Shown one piece after another: positions 28,979 to 37,449 of a stretch of 64,000 nucleotides of DNA. The notes under the pieces were generated by a model that was not told where the DNA came from, made no database searches, and was given only the letters and a program-made list of their open reading frames with translations. The stretch's first letter is position 1. Every line of letters begins with the position of its first letter. The translations under genes were made by a program, and so were the position numbers. Source of the stretch: Aggregatibacter actinomycetemcomitans (lineage in GTDB: Bacteria > Pseudomonadota > Gammaproteobacteria > Enterobacterales > Pasteurellaceae); the NCBI RefSeq assembly GCF_003130205.1, contig NZ_NRDF01000008.1, positions 33,355-97,354 on the forward strand, read 5' to 3'.

Positions 28979-29941
28979 TTACAATCCTGTGAAGTAAAAC
29001 ACAAACGCCAACACAGAAATGCCGAAGCCGACAACGGTTAAACGTCCGGTTAACATGAAGCGGGTACGGGAAAGCGTGTTTTCAAACACACAAGCCAACA
29101 CGAACACCACCAACAATTTCACGAAGAAAAAAACGGCGCCGAAAACGACCGCACTTACACTGAAATTCTGTGCCGCACTGAATGGCAATAACACGCTCAC
29201 GAAGATGGCGGCAACCACCATGGATTTTAAGCTCAAGCCAATTTTCAGTAAGGCAAGGGACGGACCGGAATATTCGGTCAACGGGCCTTCTTGTAATTCC
29301 TGTTCCGCTTCCGCCAAGTCGAACGGGATTTTACCCATTTCAATAAACACGGCGAAGAATGCGGCAACCAAGGCGACCACGGTGGCTATCGGATATTGCC
29401 AGCTTTGATCCGCCAGCTGCGTACCGATCACGGCAAAATTGGTGGAACCGGCGATCAAGGCGATCACCAAAAACGCCAACATTAAAATCGGCTCGACCAA
29501 CACGCCCAAAGTCACTTCACGACTTGCGCCCAAACTTGAGAAGGTGCTGTTGGAATCCAATCCGGCGATGGAGAAGAAGAAACGGAACAGCGCGAATAAA
29601 TAAATCACGGTGATTAAATCGCTGCCCGCACCGAACGGCGACACGCGGGTGAATAACGGCAAGCTCATCGCCACCACCATCACGGTGCTGATTAACACAT
29701 AAGGCATGATACGGGATACCGCACCGGCATTATCCGGCCAAATATTCTGCCGTTTCATTAATTTCGCAATGTCGCGATAATCCTGTAACACGCCCGGACC
29801 GCGACGGGATTGAATCCGCGCGCGGATCATGCGTGAAATACCGGAGAATAACGGGACAAGGGCAAGCAGAATCAAGGCTTGCACGATGGCTAATACGAAC
29901 ATTCCGGCGGATGTTGCAATTTCTGAAGGTAAAGTAACCAT
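28979..29941 (-). CDS. hyfC: Hydrogenase-4 membrane subunit HyfC (NuoH-like)
   Basis: About 320 residues in eight hydrophobic helices. It is the NuoH/HycD-type subunit that anchors the peripheral arm to the membrane. Conserved loops are SRRGPGVLQDYRDI and IEMGKIPFDLAEAEQELQEGPLTEYSG. Three start candidates lie in line (TTG 29947, ATG 29944, ATG 29941). AGGAGG six bases upstream favours 29941. The stop of hyfB is 11 bases before it. Confidence 0.94.
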   Translation of the reverse strand: MVTLPSEIATSAGMFVLAIVQALILLALVPLFSGISRMIRARIQSRRGPGVLQDYRDIAKLMKRQNIWPDNAGAVSRIMPYVLISTVMVVAMSLPLFTRVSPFGAGSDLITVIYLFALFRFFFSIAGLDSNSTFSSLGASREVTLGVLVEPILMLAFLVIALIAGSTNFAVIGTQLADQSWQYPIATVVALVAAFFAVFIEMGKIPFDLAEAEQELQEGPLTEYSGPSLALLKIGLSLKSMVVAAIFVSVLLPFSAAQNFSVSAVVFGAVFFFVKLLVVFVLACVFENTLSRTRFMLTGRLTVVGFGISVLAFVFYFTGL

Positions 29942-29951
29942 CATCAACCTC

Positions 29952-31973
29952 CTACATCAACGCAATGGAAAGCAGTAACGCCGCCAAGGCAATGACGAAA
30001 TACACACAATACACGCGGAAGTCGCCTTGTTGCAGCCATTGAATTTTGGTTCCAAGCCAAGGAATGAAATGCCCGATCGGCATGGTGACTTTTTCTTCCC
30101 AGAACGGTTCGGTTTTGGTTACGCCTTTAATTAACGCCTGAACGCCTTTATCGCCTAACGGCGCAGGATCCAACACTTCGCGCAAGGTATAAAGCGGTTT
30201 GAAGATAATGCGCAACGGACGGGTAAAGCTGCCCGCAGATGCCGCCATATCCGCTTCATAGGCATAACCGCAAGCCCACGGATTGCCTTTGGCACGATCG
30301 GATAACCGTTGATTTTTGGTAAAGGCGTAGTAAGTGAACGGCAGGAAGAAGAACGCCAACAACATGATGGTCACCATCGGTGTAGAAAGCGCCGTATTCG
30401 GTTCGGCTTGCGCAACCACAATGCCGTTATGCGCCAAGGTCATGGTTTCGGTATTGGCAAGTGCGGTGGAAATTTTCGCAATTATTGGGGTAACCACGGA
30501 AGCGCCCACACCCAACAACACGCAACATAACGCCAAAATCGCCATGGCAATCACCATCTGTTTCGGCACTTCCCGTGCATTCGCCGCTTTTTCGCTACGC
30601 GGCGCACCGCCGAAGCTGATACCGTACACTTTCACGAAACAGAGCGCGGCAAGCGCACCGGTTAACGCAAGCATGATAATGGCAATCGGGCCGGCAAGTT
30701 TTAACACGAAATCATCGCTTTGGCTTAAGCTGAACAAAGATTGATAAGTAAACCACTCGCTGACGAAACCGTTAAACGGCGGCAGTGCGGAAATCGCCAT
30801 GGTACCGATTAAGAAACAAAAGGCGGTATATGGCATTAATTTGCCTAAGCCGCCCATTAAATCCATGTCTTTGGTATGTAACCGATACATCATTGAACCG
30901 GCGCCCAAGAACAACAACCCTTTAAACACCGCATGGTTCAATAAGTGATATAAACCGCCGAGCAAACCTACTGTAGCAAGCACCGGATGGTGTGTGGCGA
31001 TACCAATCATGCCGACACCCACGCCCATCATGATAATGCCGATATTTTCGACGGTGTGGTATGCCAATAATTTTTTAATATCATGTTCGGCAAGGGCGTA
31101 AAGCACACCGAGCACGGAAGACACCGCACCGAAGCCCAACACAATCACGCCGTACCACATATTGGTGGCGCCTAATAGATCGATCCCCACTTTCACGATC
31201 CCGAAAATACCGATTTTCACCATCACGCCGGACATTAACGCAGACGCATGAGAAGGCGCCGCCGGGTGGGCTTTCGGTAACCAGCTGTGTAACGGAATCA
31301 TCCCCGCTTTCGCGCCGAAACCGAGGAACGCCAGAATAAATACGGTAAAAGCAAGAGGTTCGGAAAGGGGGGTTTGACGGAAATCGCCGAATTCAAAACT
31401 GCCCGCATAGCAGTAGAAGATAAAGAAGGCGATCATAATTAATACGGAACCGGCATGGGCAATGAAGAAATACAATAAACCGGCATTCACCGCGTTGTCG
31501 TCTTGTTCCGTCAACACAAGGAAATAAGACGCCAACGACATCATTTCAAAAAAGACCAGGAAGTAGAACGCATTATCGCAGGTCACTAACGCAACCATCG
31601 AAGCGATAAACAAATTCATGAAGAAACCCATCGAACCTGCGCCTTTGCCTTTATACTCTTTCACATAAGAGAAAGAATAGAGTGCGCTCACCACAACCAA
31701 CAAAGAAATCACACACACCATAAACGCCGCCAATCCGTCAATGCGGATTGAAAAATTGGCAAATTCAAACGGGGTTTGGAAAACATCAACGACAGGGTCG
31801 CTGCTGATAAGAACGGGGATGCAGGCAACAATGCCTAAAGCTCCACCAAGTACACCGGTCACGCCGGATATATTGATTGAAAGTTGTTCATTCCGACTCA
31901 GGATTAACGAAATAAACGCCCCGACGACATAAATCAACAGGGTCGTGATGAGTAAACTGATTGCATAACTCAT
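29952..31973 (-). CDS. hyfB: Hydrogenase-4 membrane subunit HyfB
   Basis: A 673-residue antiporter-like subunit (E. coli 672) of the NuoL/HycC type. It has the core blocks GFGAKAGMIPLHSWLPKAHPAAPSHASALMSG and KKLLAYHTVENIGI, and a long C-terminal extension with a lateral amphipathic stretch ending in a final membrane helix. It is second in the operon, 33 bases after hyfA, with GGAGTGAAATT before the ATG. An uptake-signal core lies inside the gene near 30462. Confidence 0.94.
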   Translation of the reverse strand: MSYAISLLITTLLIYVVGAFISLILSRNEQLSINISGVTGVLGGALGIVACIPVLISSDPVVDVFQTPFEFANFSIRIDGLAAFMVCVISLLVVVSALYSFSYVKEYKGKGAGSMGFFMNLFIASMVALVTCDNAFYFLVFFEMMSLASYFLVLTEQDDNAVNAGLLYFFIAHAGSVLIMIAFFIFYCYAGSFEFGDFRQTPLSEPLAFTVFILAFLGFGAKAGMIPLHSWLPKAHPAAPSHASALMSGVMVKIGIFGIVKVGIDLLGATNMWYGVIVLGFGAVSSVLGVLYALAEHDIKKLLAYHTVENIGIIMMGVGVGMIGIATHHPVLATVGLLGGLYHLLNHAVFKGLLFLGAGSMMYRLHTKDMDLMGGLGKLMPYTAFCFLIGTMAISALPPFNGFVSEWFTYQSLFSLSQSDDFVLKLAGPIAIIMLALTGALAALCFVKVYGISFGGAPRSEKAANAREVPKQMVIAMAILALCCVLLGVGASVVTPIIAKISTALANTETMTLAHNGIVVAQAEPNTALSTPMVTIMLLAFFFLPFTYYAFTKNQRLSDRAKGNPWACGYAYEADMAASAGSFTRPLRIIFKPLYTLREVLDPAPLGDKGVQALIKGVTKTEPFWEEKVTMPIGHFIPWLGTKIQWLQQGDFRVYCVYFVIALAALLLSIALM

Positions 31974-32006
31974 AATTTCACTCCATTGATTAACGAGTAA
32001 ACAAAA

Positions 32007-32606
32007 TTATCTTGGAATCGCAGGTGAAGACGTCATTGCCATTTCACGTTTTTTGCGGTTAGCTTCTTGAATACTCTCATCACTGATGATAAACAGGGTT
32101 TTGGTCGGACAGGTTTGAACGCATGCCGGTCCTTGTTCACGGAAATAACACAGGTCACATTTCACCGCAATGGCTTTCACACCCGGCTGCCATGCCAGCA
32201 TATTGCGCAATTCCGAATTATCCGGCGCGGTGCGAATGTCACGTTTCACCGCATCAGTGAAAGTGAAACTTTCGTAGTATGCAGGCGCATCGATCGGTGC
32301 GCTGCCGTGTTGGGTAATCGCGCCGAACGGACAGGCGATACCGCACAGTTTACAACCGATACACAAACTTTCGTTGAGTTGAATGGTGTCGCCTTCGTGT
32401 GTAATCGCGTGTACCGGACAAACGGTGGCACATGGCGAATCATCACAGTGGCGGCAGAGGATTGGAACGGTTATATCATCATTACGCATGACTTGTAACC
32501 GAGGATAAGATTGTAATCCGAAGGCTTTATGCACTTCGCTACAAGCGGCCATACAGGTGTTGCATCCAATGCAATCTTTCGGATCACCGATAACAAAACG
32601 ATTCAT
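32007..32606 (-). CDS. hyfA: Hydrogenase-4 ferredoxin subunit HyfA
   Basis: A 199-residue polyferredoxin of the HycB/HyfA type that links FdhF to the hydrogenase arm. Four clusters of cysteines are visible (CIGCNTCMAACSE, CRHCDDSPCATVCP, CIGCKLCGIACP, CDLCYFREQGPACVQTCP), enough for four [4Fe-4S] centres. It is the first gene of the operon, preceded by GGGGGAAAAT. The upstream 295 bases are shared with the divergent hypF. Confidence 0.95.
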   Translation of the reverse strand: MNRFVIGDPKDCIGCNTCMAACSEVHKAFGLQSYPRLQVMRNDDITVPILCRHCDDSPCATVCPVHAITHEGDTIQLNESLCIGCKLCGIACPFGAITQHGSAPIDAPAYYESFTFTDAVKRDIRTAPDNSELRNMLAWQPGVKAIAVKCDLCYFREQGPACVQTCPTKTLFIISDESIQEANRKKREMAMTSSPAIPR

Positions 32607-32701
32607 ATTTTCCCCCTATAAAAAAGAGTTAGTCAAATAACCACCCTTTTCATAAGGATACTCTTGCCTAAAAATAAATCACATATAAAAGTTTTTATTC
32701 T

Positions 32702-32715
32702 TTGACAGAGATCAT
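32702..32715. promoter_or_regulatory. Possible FNR-type site between hyfA and hypF
   Basis: TTGACAGAGATCAT matches the FNR consensus TTGAT-N4-ATCAA at 8 of 10 positions. It lies in the divergent promoter region of two anaerobic genes. Most of the 295-base region is otherwise plain AT-rich DNA, and I see no sigma-54 -24/-12 pair. Confidence 0.35.
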
Positions 32716-32901
32716 ACTTTTTTTCATTTTTATAAAATACAGTAATTACAACAATATAAACGCAGTAAAATAAACTTTATCAAAATGACAAAGGTGTTAA
32801 TAATATTACCGTTTTGTAAAATTTTACTGCGAACATAAATAAGATTTATTATCAAATTCAAGCAGATATTTCAGACACGGAGTAAAAAAGGAAGGCGACA
32901 C

Positions 32902-35187
32902 ATGGAAGGCATTGAATTACGCATCAAAGGCAAAGTGCAGGGCGTAGGATTTCGCCCCTTCGTTTGGTTATTGGCGAATCGACACAACCTGCGCGGCGAT
33001 GTGAATAACGACGGGCAAGGCGTATTAATCCGCCTGCTTGCGCCGACGGAACAACAGCTGCAACACTTTCTGCACGACTTACAAACCCAACTGCCGCCCC
33101 TTGCCCTCATCACCGACATTCAACAGCATGAAAAACGCTGGGAAAATCCACCGCACTTTGCAGGCTTTGAAATCCGCGAAAGCGAAAACAACGCCATGGA
33201 TACCCAAATCGTGCCCGATGCCGCCACCTGCCCCGCCTGCCTGAAGGACTTATTCGACCCAACCAATCGGCGCTATCACTACCCATTCACCAACTGCACC
33301 CACTGCGGTCCGCGCTTTACCATTATCAAAGCCATTCCGTACGATCGCAAAAACACTTCCATGGCGAGTTTCCCGCTATGCGCCGATTGTGCCGCCGAAT
33401 ATAAAAACCCTGCCGATCGCCGTTTCCACGCCCAACCCAACGCTTGCTCCGTTTGCGGTCCGCACGTTTGGCTGGCGGACAAGCACGGCAACCTTAGCGA
33501 TGAAAAAACACCGATAAAAACCACCGTACTTTTATTACAACAGGGCGGGATCATCGCCGTCAAAGGCATCGGCGGCTTCCACCTGGCTTGCGATGCTACC
33601 AACGCCAACGCCGTGCAATTACTGCGCGAACGCAAACGCCGCCCGACCAAACCGCTGGCGGTGATGGTGCCGGATTTGTCTTTTTTAACGGAGTTAACGG
33701 AAGCGGAAACCACATTGCTGGCAAGCACCGCCGCGCCTATTGTCTTACTGGCAAAACACAAAGTGCCGTCGCCGGCGGAACAGATCGCGCCGAAACTCAA
33801 CGAAATCGGCGTGATGTTGCCGAGCAACCCGCTGCAACATTTATTATTACGGGAAGCAAACTGCCCGCTGGTGATGACTTCCGCCAACCCAAGCGGACAA
33901 CCGCCGATTTTGGATAACGAAAGTGCGGTCCAAAATTTAAGTGATTTGGCGGATTATTTCCTTTGCCACAACCGCGACATTTTGCAACGCGCCGACGATT
34001 CCCTGGTGCGCGCCGCTTTCGACGGCACGGAAACCTTGCGCCGCGCTCGCGGTTATGTGCCCGACGAAACTCTGCTGGATCAGCACAGCCCGCGCGATGT
34101 GCTGGCGCTCGGTTCCGATTTAAAAAACACCTTCTGCCTGTTACGCCAAAATAAAGCCATCGTCAGCCAACACATCGGCGACACCGCCAACGAAAAAGTG
34201 CGGTCACAATTGGAAGCAAATATCGCCCTGTTTTGTCAAATCTACCAATTCAAGCCGGAACTTATCGCCATTGACGCCCACGCGGGTTATTTCACCCACG
34301 AGGTCGGCAAACGGCTGGCGACGCAATATCAAATTCCTTATGTGCAAGTGCTACACCACCACGCCCACATCGTCAGCGTCATGGCGGAACATCATTGCCA
34401 CGAACAGGTCATCGGGCTGGCGCTGGACGGCATCGGCATGGGCGAAAACGGGCAGCTTTGGGGCGGCGAATGCCTGCTGGCAGATGAGAAAAGCGCGCGC
34501 TATTTGGGCGGCTTACCTGCCGTCGCCTTGCCCGGCGGTGATCTTGCCGCCAAACAGCCTTGGCGCAACTGGCTGGCACATTTACAGCAATTTGTGCCAA
34601 ATTGGCGGGACATCGTTGCCCAAACCTGCGCCGATAACGACTGGCAACTTCTCGCCACCGCCATCGAACGCCAGCTCAACAGCCCGCCGATTTCTTCCGC
34701 CGGACGCTTATTTGACGCCGTGGCTTTCGGCTTAGGCATCACCCCGCCACAACTCAGCTGGGAAGGCGAAGCCGCCTGCCAATTAGAAGTGCTCGCTGAA
34801 CAATCGGAGCTCGCCCGTTTGCCATTAAACGAAATCAACCTCCCGACCTTAATGCCGTTGAACAGCGAAAATAAATTGGATCTCGCCGTCTTCTGGCAAA
34901 CCTGGCTCGCCTTCAACGCCTCCGCTGCCGACAAAGCCTTTATCTTCCATTACGCGTTGGCCGAAGGCTTCGCTACCCTCGCCCGCCAACAAGCCGAACG
35001 CCACCGTTGCAAAACCGTCGTGTTATCCGGCGGCGTATGGCATAACCGATTACTACGCCGATTGACAAGAGAAAATTTAACGGAATTTAAGGTGTTAAGT
35101 GCCCACCAATTCCCCATGGGCGATGGCGGGTTAAGTTTGGGGCAGGCAGTGATTGCAAGTCAATTCAGCGAATCAAAAACAGAATAG
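32902..35187 (+). CDS. hypF: [NiFe]-hydrogenase maturation carbamoyltransferase HypF
   Basis: HypF makes the thiocarbamate on HypE that becomes the active-site cyanide ligands. The 761-residue protein has an N-terminal acylphosphatase domain (GKVQGVGFRPFVW), two zinc fingers (CPACLKDLFD... CTHCGP and CADCA...CSVCGP, about residues 110-190), a YrdC-like domain (GIGGFHLACDA), and a Kae1-like carbamoyltransferase domain with HHHAHIVSVMAEH and LSGGVWHN. It starts at ATG 32902 after AAAGGAAGGCGACAC. It is divergent from hyfA. The other hyp genes are not in the window. The Gly/Pro-rich GC content is higher than its flanks. Confidence 0.96.
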   Translation: MEGIELRIKGKVQGVGFRPFVWLLANRHNLRGDVNNDGQGVLIRLLAPTEQQLQHFLHDLQTQLPPLALITDIQQHEKRWENPPHFAGFEIRESENNAMDTQIVPDAATCPACLKDLFDPTNRRYHYPFTNCTHCGPRFTIIKAIPYDRKNTSMASFPLCADCAAEYKNPADRRFHAQPNACSVCGPHVWLADKHGNLSDEKTPIKTTVLLLQQGGIIAVKGIGGFHLACDATNANAVQLLRERKRRPTKPLAVMVPDLSFLTELTEAETTLLASTAAPIVLLAKHKVPSPAEQIAPKLNEIGVMLPSNPLQHLLLREANCPLVMTSANPSGQPPILDNESAVQNLSDLADYFLCHNRDILQRADDSLVRAAFDGTETLRRARGYVPDETLLDQHSPRDVLALGSDLKNTFCLLRQNKAIVSQHIGDTANEKVRSQLEANIALFCQIYQFKPELIAIDAHAGYFTHEVGKRLATQYQIPYVQVLHHHAHIVSVMAEHHCHEQVIGLALDGIGMGENGQLWGGECLLADEKSARYLGGLPAVALPGGDLAAKQPWRNWLAHLQQFVPNWRDIVAQTCADNDWQLLATAIERQLNSPPISSAGRLFDAVAFGLGITPPQLSWEGEAACQLEVLAEQSELARLPLNEINLPTLMPLNSENKLDLAVFWQTWLAFNASAADKAFIFHYALAEGFATLARQQAERHRCKTVVLSGGVWHNRLLRRLTRENLTEFKVLSAHQFPMGDGGLSLGQAVIASQFSESKTE

Positions 35188-35239
35188 TTCGAAATATTAC
35201 AGTTGTATGCAATACGGTGGCTCACACATGAAGCATTCA

Positions 35240-35660
35240 AAACATCGTTTATATTCCAATCTTATAAAAGTGAGTATCAAAATCTCTCGGAGAAACAATA
35301 TGCTATGGAAAGAAATGAATGCTATGGCGCAAAAAATATTATTTATTAACACATGCCTTTCAAAACTTGGGCAAATAAATTTTCCCGTTAGCTTATGCGC
35401 TGTATGCTATACAATGAACCTCATCACGAATCAACATCTCACGTCAACGGGCAAGCCGATAGACAACCCTGGTTAGTATGTATGATCGGTAAATCCATTT
35501 CCTTTAATCGCCTTAATATTGCTTTCAGCACTGACGAGATCAAGTTAAAAGTTGTTTACACCCGTCACCAATTTATCTTTCAGCTCCATGGCAGTAAAAT
35601 TGAGCTTGAGTAAGTTTGTTGCAATATGGCAAGCCATGCTTTGATTAGCGTTTCTTTTCA
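35240..35660 (-). pseudogene. Decayed sequence, possibly an IS3-type transposase remnant
   Basis: About 620 bases after hypF contain no convincing gene. On the minus strand at 35466-35489 the translation PIIHTNQG resembles the HSDQG part of IS3-family integrase cores. Just upstream, a frame-shifted NLDLVSA/MLKAI-like stretch resembles what precedes it in such enzymes. Stops interrupt every frame. The match is short and from memory, so treat it as a guess. The rest of 35188-35770 holds nothing I can name. Confidence 0.3.
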
Positions 35661-35774
35661 CTTTTCCGGTTTAGTATGTTGATGGTTCGATGTTTGAACC
35701 CGTTGAATAATGTTACTCATGAAAATTTGTACTTTAATTATGAGTTGGTTGTGGGATCCGATTGGGATATAGAT

Positions 35775-35804
35775 TAAAGTGCGGTTATTTTTCACCGCAC
35801 TTTA
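35775..35804. terminator. Inverted uptake-signal hairpin downstream of fdnI
   Basis: TAAAGTGCGGT (35775-35785) pairs with ACCGCACTTTA (35794-35804) across an 8-base T-rich loop. It ends the fdnGHI transcript five bases after the fdnI stop. Confidence 0.7.
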
Positions 35805-35809
35805 GTTGA

Positions 35810-36523
35810 TTAGCTAAATTTCTTAAATATCGCTTTGGTCGGTTCGCCTTTCTCTTCCCGTTCAACATCTTTTTCCAATTCGGGAAGCACTTCTTCACGA
35901 TACCATTTCGGGTGGTGTTTTTTCGCCCAGCGGACCGTTACCCAACCTTCTACGATACCGGTGATGGAACCTTTTACCCAGAATGCCATGTACATGTGTA
36001 CCAAAATACCGGTAAACAGCATAAAAGCACAGGCAGAATGCAGCAAAATGGCAATACGTAGCACCGGAATTGAGAAGTGGTGGGAGAAGTATTGACGCCA
36101 CATGATGATACCGGAACCCATTAAGGTAAACATGGCAAGGATCAACGTCCAAAACAACATTTTTTGACCCAGGTTATATTTTCCGTTATCGGCAACGGCA
36201 TGCTCGTTACCTTTCAACACTTCAACAATGCCTTTCATCCAGCGAATGTCGTTTTTCTCCGGAATATTGTGATGCCAATACAGTGAACATAAGAACACGA
36301 ATGCAATAAACATCAAAATACCGGTGAATGGGTGAATCGCTCGTGCCAATTGCGGCGTGCCAAGGATTTCCGTTAACCAGGCAAAATCGGGGAAGAAGAA
36401 CGCCACCCCGGTAAACATGGTTAAGAAGAAACTGATCACCAGGAACCAGTGACTGAGACGCGCAGGGATTCGATGGCGAATGATACGAGTATCATTGGTG
36501 ATTTCAATTTTACCCTTATTCAT
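35810..36523 (-). CDS. fdnI: Formate dehydrogenase-N cytochrome b556 subunit
   Basis: This inner-membrane gamma subunit passes electrons from formate oxidation to the quinone pool. Of about 237 residues, four hydrophobic helices are seen. Histidines suited to bind two b hemes are in [26 protein letters not shown] and [12 protein letters not shown] chose ATG 36523 ([11 protein letters not shown]) because GGAGGT lies 7 bases upstream; an upstream ATG at 36592 falls inside fdnH. The start overlaps the fdnH stop by 8 bases. In Haemophilus the set is called fdxGHI. Confidence 0.93.
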   Translation of the reverse strand: MNKGKIEITNDTRIIRHRIPARLSHWFLVISFFLTMFTGVAFFFPDFAWLTEILGTPQLARAIHPFTGILMFIAFVFLCSLYWHHNIPEKNDIRWMKGIVEVLKGNEHAVADNGKYNLGQKMLFWTLILAMFTLMGSGIIMWRQYFSHHFSIPVLRIAILLHSACAFMLFTGILVHMYMAFWVKGSITGIVEGWVTVRWAKKHHPKWYREEVLPELEKDVEREEKGEPTKAIFKKFS

Positions 36524-37448
36524 CTTGAGTACCTCCGCGTTTGTCTTCATCTTCTGATTCTTCATGATGATCTTCCACATCTTCCTCAACATTCGGACCG
36601 ACGACGAGGTAATGACCGATTTCAGCCAAGGCTAAACCACCCATGGCAACCGCGGCAACCGGTTTCAGAATGTCTTTCCATAAGGTGACTGTCGGGTCGA
36701 TGTGCGGATCTTTCGGAAGACCGTTATACAATTCCGGTTTGTCGGCATGGTGTAATACATACATGACATGCGTACCGCCAACCCCTTCAGGGTCATAAAG
36801 TCCGGCGTTTTCGTAACCACGGGATTTCAAATCGGCAATGCGTTGCTCCGCATACACTTTCATTTCTTCCTTGGAACCGAAACGAATCGCCCCGGTCGGG
36901 CAGGTTTTCACGCAAGCCGGTTCTTGACCGACGGAAACGCGATCTACACAAAGGGTGCATTTATAAACGCGGTTATCTTCCGGATTCATGCGCGGAATGT
37001 TAAACGGACAGCCGGCGATGCAGTAACCGCAACCGATACATTTATCGGATTGGAAATCCACGATACCGTTGGCGTACTGAATAATCGCCCCCGGCGACGG
37101 GCAGGCTTTTAAGCAACCCGGTTCGGTGCAGTGCATACAACCGTCTTTACGAATTAACCATTCTAAACGATCATTTTCTTCCACTTCATTAAAGCGCATG
37201 ACCGTCCATGCTTTTGCGTTAAGATCCACCGGATTATCATAAATACCGACACACTGTGCATTGACATCGGAGCGAATGTCATTCCACTCCGAACAGCCCA
37301 CCTGGCAGGCTTTACAACCGATACAGGTGGTGACGTCGATCAGCTTGGCCACTTCGACTTTGTGATCACGTGCTTGTGGTGCCGGGATTAATCCTGAAGT
37401 TGCGGAGATCTTAATAACGTCTTGCGTTTGTACATCCATTGCTCTCAT
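36516..37448 (-). CDS. fdnH: Formate dehydrogenase-N iron-sulfur subunit
   Basis: The periplasmic beta subunit, with four ferredoxin-type clusters ([60 protein letters not shown]), carrying electrons from FdnG to cytochrome FdnI. A single transmembrane helix near residues 255-280 ([20 protein letters not shown]) anchors it, and an acidic tail follows. It has 310 residues, close to Haemophilus FdxH. It begins one base after the fdnG stop, with GGAGG within the end of fdnG. Confidence 0.95.
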   Translation of the reverse strand: MRAMDVQTQDVIKISATSGLIPAPQARDHKVEVAKLIDVTTCIGCKACQVGCSEWNDIRSDVNAQCVGIYDNPVDLNAKAWTVMRFNEVEENDRLEWLIRKDGCMHCTEPGCLKACPSPGAIIQYANGIVDFQSDKCIGCGYCIAGCPFNIPRMNPEDNRVYKCTLCVDRVSVGQEPACVKTCPTGAIRFGSKEEMKVYAEQRIADLKSRGYENAGLYDPEGVGGTHVMYVLHHADKPELYNGLPKDPHIDPTVTLWKDILKPVAAVAMGGLALAEIGHYLVVGPNVEEDVEDHHEESEDEDKRGGTQDE

Positions 37449-37449
37449 A

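Noticed and set aside
33279..34934. Long antisense frames across hypF
   Set aside because: They mirror the GC-skewed codons of hypF and show no start signals or family motifs.
35153..35613. Two plus-strand frames of 107 and 72 codons after hypF
   Set aside because: No family resemblance, no ribosome-binding sites, and the first overlaps the end of hypF. The tract looks decayed.
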